Shown here piece after piece: positions 55,077-62,273 of a stretch of DNA of 64,000 bases. This DNA comes from Bog-756 sp963710495 (GTDB taxonomy: Bacteria > Actinomycetota > Acidimicrobiia > Acidimicrobiales > RAAP-2): assembly GCA_963710495.1 (NCBI GenBank), contig CAVQAI010000011.1, forward strand, positions 744,001 to 808,000, read 5' to 3'. Each line of letters opens with the position of its first letter. Within the stretch, counting starts at the first letter, position 1. The notes under the pieces were generated by a model, which saw only the letters and a list, made by a program, of their open reading frames with translations, made no database searches and was not told the origin of the DNA. The position numbers and the translations under genes were made by a program.

Positions 55077-56873
55077 GTGACCGCCCAGCCATCGCCGGAC
55101 CGAGCGACCTCGATGCGCACCCGGATGTGCGGGAGCCTGCGGCGCGACGACGTCGGCTCATCGGTGACCGTGTGCGGCTGGGTGGCCCGGCGGCGGGAGC
55201 ACGGCGAGCACCTGGCCTTCGTCGATCTCCGTGACCACACCGGGCTGGTGCAGTGCGTGGTGCCGGGGACGGTCGACGTTCGCAGCGAATTCGTGGTGGC
55301 CGTCGGGGGCGTGGTGCGGGCCCGGCCGGAGGGAACCGTCAACCCCGAGCTGCCCACCGGGGAGGTCGAGATCGGCGACTGCACGGTGACCGTGCTCAAC
55401 CGGGCCGAGCCGCCCCCCTTCGCCGTGGACGACCGGGCCGAGGTGGACGAGGTCACCCGGCTCCGGTTCCGATACGTCGATCTGCGCCGGCCCCACATGC
55501 AGGCCAACCTGCGCACCCGGGCCACGGTCAACCGGGCCCTGCGGGCGGCCATGGACCGTCAGGGGTTCGTCGAGGTCGAGACGCCCCTGCTGTGGGCGCC
55601 GACCCCCGAGGGCGCCCGCGAGTTCAACGTGCCGAGCCGGCTCAACCCCGGCTCCGGCTACGTCCTGCCCCAGAGCCCGCAGCTGGCCAAGCAGCTCTTG
55701 ATGGTGGCCGGCATCGACCGCTACTTCCAGATCGCCCGGTGCCTGCGCGACGAGGACCTCCGCGCCGACCGGCAGTTCGAGTTCTCCCAGCTGGACGTGG
55801 AGGCGTCGTTCGTCGACCAGGAGGACGTCCTCGGTTTCGTGTCCGAGGCGGTCCTCGACGCCGCCGAGGCGGTCACCGGCGAGCGTCCCGAGTCCGTGCC
55901 CCGCCTCACCTGGTCCGAAGCGATCGACCGCTACGGCAGCGACAAGCCCGACCTCCGCTTCGGGATGGAGCTCATCGATCTGTCGGCGGTCTTCCGCACC
56001 ACCGGCGTCAAGGCCTTTGCCGCCCCGTGCGTGAAGGCCATAGTGGTCGAAGGCGGGTCCACCTACCCCCGCTCGAGGCTGGACGCCCTCACCGATCGGG
56101 CCAAGCAATTGGGCGCCAAAGGCCTGGCCTGGTTCCGGGTGACCGGCGAGGACTCCGCCGCCGCCGGCGCCGAGGCGGGTCGGGCTCCGGGCCTGGCCCT
56201 CGACTCGCCGCTCGACCGGTTCCTCTCCGACCACGAGCGGGCCGGGCTGCTGGCCGCCACTGCCGTGACTCCGGGTGACCTGGTGCTGGTGGTGGCCGAC
56301 GAGTACCGGCCGGCCTGCAGCGTCCTCGGGCAGCTCCGCCTGGAGGTGGGGGGGCGGCCGGTCAGCGAGGGCCCCTACCGGTTCCTCTGGGTGGTCGACT
56401 TCCCGCTGTTCGACGGCGTGGACGACACCGGGCACCCGGTCGCCGCCCACCACCCCTTCACCATGCCCCACGTCGACGATCTCGACCGACTCGAGTCGGA
56501 CCCCGCCTCGGTGCGATCGCAGGCCTACGACCTGGTGCTCAACGGCTGGGAGCTGGGCTCGGGCAGTGTCCGGATCCATCGCGAGGACATCCAGCGCCGA
56601 GTCTTCGCCGTGCTCGGCATCGACGAGGAGGAGGCCCGGGCCCGCTTCGGGTTCCTGCTGGGTGCCTTCCGCTACGGGGCGCCACCCCATGCCGGCTTCG
56701 CCGTGGGCATCGACCGGCTGGCGGCCATCTTTGCCGGCGAGGACAGCATCCGCGAGGTCATCGCCTTCCCCAAGACCCAGTCCGGGTGGGATCCGATGAC
56801 CGGAGCCCCCGAGCCGATGGCGCCATCGGTGCTGGCCGAGCTCGGGCTGCGGGCCGTCCCGCCCCCCGAGTAG
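55077..56873 (+). CDS. aspS: aspartyl-tRNA synthetase, probably non-discriminating
   Basis: A 598-residue bacterial-type AspRS with the GAD insert. The anticodon-binding OB domain has 'VCGWVARRREHGEHLAFVDL' with a His after RRRE, the residue seen in non-discriminating AspRSs such as those of Pseudomonas and Mycobacterium. Then come 'FVEVETPLLWAPTPEGAREF', motif 2 'FQIARCLRDEDLRADRQFEF' and 'SQLDVEASFVDQEDV', and motif 3 'GFAVGIDRLAAIFAGEDSIR'. If so, Asn-tRNA would be completed by GatCAB. The start is GTG 55077. The 143 bases upstream show no T-box. Confidence 0.95.
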   Translation: MTAQPSPDRATSMRTRMCGSLRRDDVGSSVTVCGWVARRREHGEHLAFVDLRDHTGLVQCVVPGTVDVRSEFVVAVGGVVRARPEGTVNPELPTGEVEIGDCTVTVLNRAEPPPFAVDDRAEVDEVTRLRFRYVDLRRPHMQANLRTRATVNRALRAAMDRQGFVEVETPLLWAPTPEGAREFNVPSRLNPGSGYVLPQSPQLAKQLLMVAGIDRYFQIARCLRDEDLRADRQFEFSQLDVEASFVDQEDVLGFVSEAVLDAAEAVTGERPESVPRLTWSEAIDRYGSDKPDLRFGMELIDLSAVFRTTGVKAFAAPCVKAIVVEGGSTYPRSRLDALTDRAKQLGAKGLAWFRVTGEDSAAAGAEAGRAPGLALDSPLDRFLSDHERAGLLAATAVTPGDLVLVVADEYRPACSVLGQLRLEVGGRPVSEGPYRFLWVVDFPLFDGVDDTGHPVAAHHPFTMPHVDDLDRLESDPASVRSQAYDLVLNGWELGSGSVRIHREDIQRRVFAVLGIDEEEARARFGFLLGAFRYGAPPHAGFAVGIDRLAAIFAGEDSIREVIAFPKTQSGWDPMTGAPEPMAPSVLAELGLRAVPPPE

Positions 56874-56883
56874 GTGGCGCGCC

Positions 56884-58218
56884 GTGGCCGGTGACGACCT
56901 GTTCTCCGGGGCGGCCGACGAACGCCTTGCCCAACGGGCCCCGCTGGCCACCAGGCTGCGGCCCCGCACCCTCGACGAGATCGTCGGGCAGCGCCACCTG
57001 GTCGGGCCGGGAGCACCGCTGCGGCAGCTCATCGAGTCCGACCGGCTGACGTCGGCGATCCTGTGGGGCCCCCCGGGCACGGGGAAGACCACCCTGGCCA
57101 CGGTCATCGCCGAAGCCACGGCCAAGCACTTCGTCGCCCTGTCGGCGGTGAGCGCCGGCGTGAAGGACGTGCGCGAAGTGGTGGACGGAGCCCGCCACCT
57201 CCTCGGCGAGCAGGGACGCGGCACCATCCTGTTCCTCGACGAGGTCCACCGCTTCAACCGCGCCCAGCAGGACGCCCTGCTGCCCTCGGTGGAGGAAGGC
57301 CTGATCGTCCTCATCGGCGCCACCACCGAGAATCCCTTCTTCGAGGTCAACGCCCCGCTCTTGTCCCGGTCGACGCTCTGGCGCCTGGAGCCCCTGTCCC
57401 CGGACGAGCTCGAGGAGGTGGTCGAACGGGGTCTCGCCGCCGAAGGGGCGACCGCCGACGACGAGGCGCGGGCGGCCCTGGTCGGGATGGCCGACGGCGA
57501 CGCCCGGGCGGTCCTCACCACCTTGGAGGTGGCCGTGGCCCTGGCCGGTGGCGCGCCCGTCTCGGTCGAGCACGTGGCGCGGGCGCGGGCCACCCGCCTG
57601 CACCACTACGGGGAGGACGACCACTACGACCAAGTGAGCGCCTTCATCAAGTCGGTCCGGGGATCCGATCCCGACGCCGGCCTCTACTGGTTGGCCCGCA
57701 TGTTGGCTTCGGGCGAGGATGCCCGGTTCATCGCCCGGCGGCTGGTCATCCTGGCCAGCGAGGACGTCGGCGAGGCCGATCCGATGGCCCTGGTGGTGGC
57801 CGACGCCGCCGCCCGGGCAGTGGAGTTCGTGGGCCTCCCCGAAGCCCAGCTCAACCTGGCGCAGGCCGTGGTCCACCTGGCCTGCGCCCCGAAGTCGAAC
57901 CGGGTCATGGTGGCCCTCGGCCGGGCCCGGAACGACGTGGAGAGCGGTCCGCGGGGCTCGGTGCCCAACCACCTGCGGGACGCCCACTACAAGAGCGCGG
58001 CCAGCATCGGACACGGCGAGGGGTACCAGTACCCCCACGATCTCCCCGAGGCGTGGGCCGAGCAGCAGTACCGGCCGGACGGGGTGGCCGGGAACGTCTA
58101 CTACGAGCCCAGCGACCGAGGTCACGAGGCGGTGATCGCCGAGCGGCTCGAACGGCGGCGGGGTGGGGGCGGCGCCGGGTCGACCGGGGGCGCCGACGGA
58201 CACACCGTTCCGAACTAG
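56884..58218 (+). CDS. rarA: replication-associated recombination protein A (RarA/MgsA)
   Basis: A 444-residue AAA+ ATPase of the clamp-loader group. 'LRPRTLDEIVGQRHLVGPGA' opens it. Walker A is 'ILWGPPGTGKTTLATVIAEA', Walker B 'GTILFLDEVHRFNRAQQDAL', sensor 1 'LIGATTENPFFEVNAPLLSR' and the C-terminal tetramer domain 'ASEDVGEADPMALVVADAAA'. It acts at stalled forks with SSB. The GTG start lies 10 bases after aspS. The C-terminal 20 residues are low-complexity. Confidence 0.94.
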   Translation: MAGDDLFSGAADERLAQRAPLATRLRPRTLDEIVGQRHLVGPGAPLRQLIESDRLTSAILWGPPGTGKTTLATVIAEATAKHFVALSAVSAGVKDVREVVDGARHLLGEQGRGTILFLDEVHRFNRAQQDALLPSVEEGLIVLIGATTENPFFEVNAPLLSRSTLWRLEPLSPDELEEVVERGLAAEGATADDEARAALVGMADGDARAVLTTLEVAVALAGGAPVSVEHVARARATRLHHYGEDDHYDQVSAFIKSVRGSDPDAGLYWLARMLASGEDARFIARRLVILASEDVGEADPMALVVADAAARAVEFVGLPEAQLNLAQAVVHLACAPKSNRVMVALGRARNDVESGPRGSVPNHLRDAHYKSAASIGHGEGYQYPHDLPEAWAEQQYRPDGVAGNVYYEPSDRGHEAVIAERLERRRGGGGAGSTGGADGHTVPN

Positions 58219-58233
58219 GCCAAACTGTCGCCC

Positions 58234-61125
58234 ATGGCGACGCAGCGAAGGGGCCCGTCGTCGACGGCGCTTGCCGTCTTTGTCCTGGTGGCGGTCGGCG
58301 TCTTGGGGATCGGCGCCCTCGGGGCCCAAGGCGTGGCCGGTGCGGCCGGCCCCTCCGGACGGGCCGGCCCGTCGGTGAGGCTGGCCGGGGCGCCCAGCCT
58401 GCCCAAGGGGGCATCGGTCCTCGGGCCGACCAACGGGGTCCAGACGATCACCGTCGACGTGTCGCTCCTGCCCCGTGACCGGGCGGCACTGAATGCCTTC
58501 GTGGCCGCGGTGTCCACGCCGGGCTCCCCCCGGTTCCGGCACTACCTGGGTCCCGGCCAGTTCGCCTCGACCTTCGGGCCCACCCCCTCGGCCATCGCCG
58601 CCGTCCGGGAGTGGCTGTCGGCCAGCGGTTTGCGGCCGGGCGTGCCGACCCCCGACGGGTTGTTGGTCCCCGTCACGGGGACGGCCGATCAGCTGGCCAC
58701 CACGTTCGGGGTATCGCTGGTCGACACCCATCTCCCCAACGGACGGGTGGCCCGCTTCGCCCCGACGGCACCCTCGGTCCCGGCCGCGCTGGCCCCGTTC
58801 GTCCAAGGTGTGGTCGGTCTCAGCACCGTCGGCCAGGTCCAGCCCCAGCTGGTGGCGGCGACCAAGGGTCCTCCGTCCCGCCCACCGGCGGGGGCGGTCC
58901 CGCGGCTCCGGCCGGCACCCCCCGGATCGACCGCACCCCGCGCCGCCCCGGCGCCGGCGACCTCGGCCGCACCCCGGGTCGGGCCGGTGCCGTGCGCCGC
59001 CGCCAGCCAGACGGGGGGCTACACCGCCAACCAGCTCGCCGCCACCTACGGCCTCAGCGGGCTCTACGGTGCCGGCCTCACCGGGGCCGGCCAGACCATC
59101 GGCATCTACGAGCTCGAGCCCTACCACCCGAGCGACATCGCCGCCTATGAGGCGTGCTACGGGCTCGCCAACCCGGTCACCGACGTGCCGGTGGACGGCG
59201 GCGCCCACGGCGCGCAGCGGGGCGAGGCGGCCCTCGACATCGAGGACGCCCTCGGCCTGGCCCCCGGGGCGGCGATCAAGGTCTTCTCCGGTCCGATGGG
59301 CAGCTCGGCGGCGGCCCTCGACACCTACTCGGCCATGGTCAACGACCCGACCGTCAAGGTCATCTCGACGAGCTGGGGACTGTGCGAGCCGGAGATGGCG
59401 TCCAACCCCGGCCAACAGGCAGCCGAGTCCTTCCTGTTCAGCGAAGCGGCGGCCAACGGCCAGACCGTGGTGGCGGCTTCGGGGGACTCGGGATCGACCG
59501 ACTGCTACGCGCCCCCCGACGACCTCGACACATCGCTCAGCGTGGATGACCCGGCCGACCAGCCCGACGTGACCGGTGTGGGTGGCACCAGCCTGCTGAG
59601 CCCGGCCTCCCCGCCCGCAGAAACGGTCTGGAACAACTTCACCGGAGCCGGCGGGGGCGGGGTCTCTTCCAATTTCGACCAGCCCAGCTGGCAGGTGGGC
59701 CCGGGCGTGGGCTCGTCGCCGGCCCGCGCCCAGTGCGGAGCCGTCGGCCGTTCGAGCTGTCGCCAGGTGCCCGACGTGTCGGCCTCGGCCGACCCGCTCC
59801 GCGGCTACGCCTACTTCTTCAACGGCGCCTGGGGGCTGATCGGCGGAACCAGTGGCGCCGCCCCACTGTGGGGGGCGATGACGACCGTGATCGACCAGGG
59901 CCTCGTCGCCGCCGCCGGGCTCATCAATCCCGAGCTGTACGGGGCGGGATCCTGTGCGGCCTCGCCCTTCAACGACGTGACCGCCGGCAGCAATGCGCTG
60001 GTAGCCGCCAGCAACGGGCTGTATCCGGCCACCCCCAACTACGACGTGGCGAGCGGATGGGGATCACCGTCCGCCGTCCGGCTGCTGTTCGATCTGGTGG
60101 CCAACCCGGTGTGCCCGGTGGTCACCTCGGTCCGCCCGAACAAGGGCGTGACCGGCGGGGGCGACACCGTGGTGGTGAGCGGGTTCAACTTCTCCGGGGT
60201 GAGTGCGGTCCACTTCGGCGGGATACCGGCGACCTCGTTCGTCGTCACGTCGCCGGGCAGCCTGACGGCGCAGGTCCCACCCGGGCCGGGCGGGGGCGCG
60301 ACGGTCGACGTGACGCTCACCAATGGCGGGGGCTCGAGCCGGACGGTCTCCGCCGACCGGTACACCTATGCGGTCCCGGGGTACTGGTTGACCGCCTCGG
60401 ACGGCGGCATCTTCAGCTACGGCCACGCCGCCTTCTTCGGCTCGACCGGCGGGATCGTGCTCAACCGGCCCATCGTCGGTATGGCGAGCACACCCGATGA
60501 TCAGGGCTACTGGCTGGTGGCCTCCGACGGCGGCATCTTCACCTTCGGCGACGCCCCCTTCTTCGGCTCCACCGGCGCGCTCCGGCTCAACCGGCCCATC
60601 GTCGGCATGGCCTCCACTCCCGACGGCGGCGGCTACTGGCTGGTGGCCTCCGACGGCGGCATCTTCACCTTCGGCGACGCCCCCTTCTTCGGGTCCACCG
60701 GCGCGCTCCGGCTCAACCGGCCCATCGTCGGCATGGCCTCCACTCCCGACGGCGGCGGCTACTGGCTGGTGGCCTCCGACGGCGGCATCTTCACCTTCGG
60801 CGACGCCCCCTTCTTCGGGTCCACCGGCGCGCTCCGGCTCAACCAGCCCATCGTCGGCATGGCCGCCACCCGGAATGGCGGCGGCTACTGGCTGGTGGCC
60901 TCCGACGGCGGCATCTTCACCTTCGGCGACGCCCCCTTCTTCGGGTCCACCGGCGCGCTCCGGCTCAACCAGCCCATCGTCGGCATGGCCACCACCCTCA
61001 CGGGTCGCGGCTACTGGCTGGTGGCCTCCGACGGCGGCATCTTCACCTTCGGCGACGCCGGCTTCGATGGGTCCGCCGGGGCGATCCGGCTGAACCGGCC
61101 CGTCGTCGGCATGGCCGCGGCCTGA
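58234..61125 (+). CDS. secreted sedolisin (S53) protease with IPT domain and six C-terminal repeats
   Basis: A 963-residue exported protein. A signal peptide ('ALAVFVLVAVGVLGIGALGA') is followed by a pro-kumamolisin domain (about 50-215, 'SPRFRHYLGPGQFASTFGPT'), a Pro/Ala linker, and the S53 catalytic domain (about 262-625). Catalytic Glu and Asp are in 'GEAALDIEDALGLAPGA', the oxyanion Asp is in 'VVAASGDSGSTDC' and the nucleophile Ser in 'IGGTSGAAPLWGAM'. An IPT/TIG domain (about 627-713) leads into six 42-residue repeats. The repeats probably form a propeller or solenoid for surface binding. It ends the co-directional run at 61125. Confidence 0.93.
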   Translation: MATQRRGPSSTALAVFVLVAVGVLGIGALGAQGVAGAAGPSGRAGPSVRLAGAPSLPKGASVLGPTNGVQTITVDVSLLPRDRAALNAFVAAVSTPGSPRFRHYLGPGQFASTFGPTPSAIAAVREWLSASGLRPGVPTPDGLLVPVTGTADQLATTFGVSLVDTHLPNGRVARFAPTAPSVPAALAPFVQGVVGLSTVGQVQPQLVAATKGPPSRPPAGAVPRLRPAPPGSTAPRAAPAPATSAAPRVGPVPCAAASQTGGYTANQLAATYGLSGLYGAGLTGAGQTIGIYELEPYHPSDIAAYEACYGLANPVTDVPVDGGAHGAQRGEAALDIEDALGLAPGAAIKVFSGPMGSSAAALDTYSAMVNDPTVKVISTSWGLCEPEMASNPGQQAAESFLFSEAAANGQTVVAASGDSGSTDCYAPPDDLDTSLSVDDPADQPDVTGVGGTSLLSPASPPAETVWNNFTGAGGGGVSSNFDQPSWQVGPGVGSSPARAQCGAVGRSSCRQVPDVSASADPLRGYAYFFNGAWGLIGGTSGAAPLWGAMTTVIDQGLVAAAGLINPELYGAGSCAASPFNDVTAGSNALVAASNGLYPATPNYDVASGWGSPSAVRLLFDLVANPVCPVVTSVRPNKGVTGGGDTVVVSGFNFSGVSAVHFGGIPATSFVVTSPGSLTAQVPPGPGGGATVDVTLTNGGGSSRTVSADRYTYAVPGYWLTASDGGIFSYGHAAFFGSTGGIVLNRPIVGMASTPDDQGYWLVASDGGIFTFGDAPFFGSTGALRLNRPIVGMASTPDGGGYWLVASDGGIFTFGDAPFFGSTGALRLNRPIVGMASTPDGGGYWLVASDGGIFTFGDAPFFGSTGALRLNQPIVGMAATRNGGGYWLVASDGGIFTFGDAPFFGSTGALRLNQPIVGMATTLTGRGYWLVASDGGIFTFGDAGFDGSAGAIRLNRPVVGMAAA
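60379..61122 (+). repeat. six 126-bp tandem repeats encoding 42-residue units
   Basis: Units start at 60379, 60505, 60631, 60757, 60883 and 61009. Each encodes GYWLVASDGGIFTFGDAPFF followed by GSTGALRLNRPIVGMASTPD and two more residues. Units 2-5 are nearly identical in DNA, while the first and last are more diverged, which points to recent internal duplication or homogenisation. Confidence 0.95.
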
Positions 61126-61445
61126 TCTGCCTGTCCCTTCCCCGGTCCTCAGTTTTCTGTTTCGTGTCCGGTGTCGCCGGCGTTCATGAGCAGGCCTCCC
61201 GGGCGCATCGATGTCTCCGGGAGGTCCCGAGCGGAATTGGCGAGGGGCCGGACCCTCGCTCGGCCTCAGCGGGCCTCGGCCCCCAAGGAGGGGCCCGGGA
61301 GGCGACCACGTCGAGCTCCGACTCCCTCGCGCCACCTCCGGCCGGCCCACCCGTCGGCTCGCTCGACGACCGGAGCCAGGGAGACTCACCGTGTCGGACG
61401 CATGGGCCCCGGTGGGCACGCTGGGGCGTCGTAAGCTGCCAGATC
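61126..61445 (+). other. 320-bp intergenic region with a terminator-like hairpin
   Basis: There is no convincing gene. A hairpin with 8-bp arms CCTCCCGG (61195-61202) and CCGGGAGG (61217-61224) and a 14-nt loop could end the protease transcript. The rest is GC-rich, and the open frame upstream of the DUF948 ATG is low-complexity. Confidence 0.45.
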
Positions 61446-61865
61446 ATGTCTGCCGGGGAGATCGCCGTGCTCGTCGCCAGCATCGCCTGCTGCGTTGCGG
61501 TGATCGGACTGATCGTCGCCGTCGTATCGCTGCGGCGGCAGACCCGTGCCCTGGAGTCGGTGGCCGAGGAGCTCGGCCGACGGACCGTTCCCCTGGTGAC
61601 CGATGCGCAGCGGGCGGTCGACCAGGCGGCGACTGAGCTCGAGCGGGTGGGGGCCGTGCTCGATTCGACCGAGTCGGTGCACGCCACCGTCGACTCGGCC
61701 TCCAAGCTCGCCTACCGGGCCTTCGCCAACCCGGTCGTCAAGGTGCTGGCCGTGCGAGCAGGGGCGGCGACCGGTCTCCGTCGGCTGGCTTCGGGTTCGG
61801 CTCCACCCGCGGCCAATGGGACGGATGGGGACCGGGGCCGGAACTCCCGCAACGGCGGGCGCTGA
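61446..61865 (+). CDS. DUF948-like membrane-anchored protein
   Basis: A 139-residue protein with one N-terminal membrane helix ('MSAGEIAVLVASIACCVAVI' continuing 'GLIVAVVSL') and a long helical, coiled-coil-like region ('AQRAVDQAATELERVGAVLD', 'STESVHATVDSASKLAYRAF'). This fits the DUF948/YtxG-type proteins that I recall upstream of alaS in Streptomyces and other actinobacteria. The function is unknown. The start ATG 61446 begins the helix; the upstream open frame is ignored. Confidence 0.78.
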   Translation: MSAGEIAVLVASIACCVAVIGLIVAVVSLRRQTRALESVAEELGRRTVPLVTDAQRAVDQAATELERVGAVLDSTESVHATVDSASKLAYRAFANPVVKVLAVRAGAATGLRRLASGSAPPAANGTDGDRGRNSRNGGR

Positions 61866-61866
61866 G

Positions 61867-62262
61867 GTGCCCAAGCGGACCTTCTGGTTGGTGACCGGCG
61901 TGGCCATGGGCGCCGGCACGTCCTTGTGGGCCGAGCGTCGGCTCCGGCGCTCCGTCCAGCAGGCCGCGGCTCGACTGCAACCGGATGCGCTCGTGGCCGA
62001 AATGGGCCGGTCGGCCCGCCAGGCCGCCGAAAACACGGGCGACCGGGTCAAGGAGGCGCTGTTCTCGGGGCGCGAGGAGATGCGACGGCGCGAGGACGAG
62101 ATCTGGGCGGAGTTGGCCGCCCGAGGTGTGGAACGGGAGTACCCCGAGGACGTCGCGGTGGCACCGGCTCCCGTGCACCGGAACCGTCCGAGCCGTTGGT
62201 CCGCCACGGGACGAGCGACGCGGGGCCCCGCAACGAAACTCCCCCTCCACCTGGGCAAGTAG
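61867..62262 (+). CDS. conserved actinobacterial protein next to alaS (DUF6167-like)
   Basis: A 131-residue protein with a short N-terminal hydrophobic segment ('FWLVTGVAMGAGTSLWAERR') and an amphipathic helix rich in Arg, Gln and Ala ('LRRSVQQAAARLQPDALVAE'), then 'REEMRRREDEIWAELAARG'. It resembles the small protein found between DUF948 and alaS in actinobacteria, perhaps YtxH-like. GTG 61867 lies one base after the DUF948 stop, and the gene ends 11 bases before alaS, so the three form one unit. The function is unknown. Confidence 0.7.
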   Translation: MPKRTFWLVTGVAMGAGTSLWAERRLRRSVQQAAARLQPDALVAEMGRSARQAAENTGDRVKEALFSGREEMRRREDEIWAELAARGVEREYPEDVAVAPAPVHRNRPSRWSATGRATRGPATKLPLHLGK

Positions 62263-62273
62263 AGTCCGAAGTC

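Noticed and set aside
56758..59415. 885-codon minus-strand open frame opposite rarA and the protease
   Set aside because: Antisense shadow: Gly/Arg/Asp-rich, no motifs, and the plus strand encodes clear families.
60379..61122. Tandem repeats considered as a CRISPR or satellite
   Set aside because: Units are contiguous, in frame and coding, with no unique spacers.
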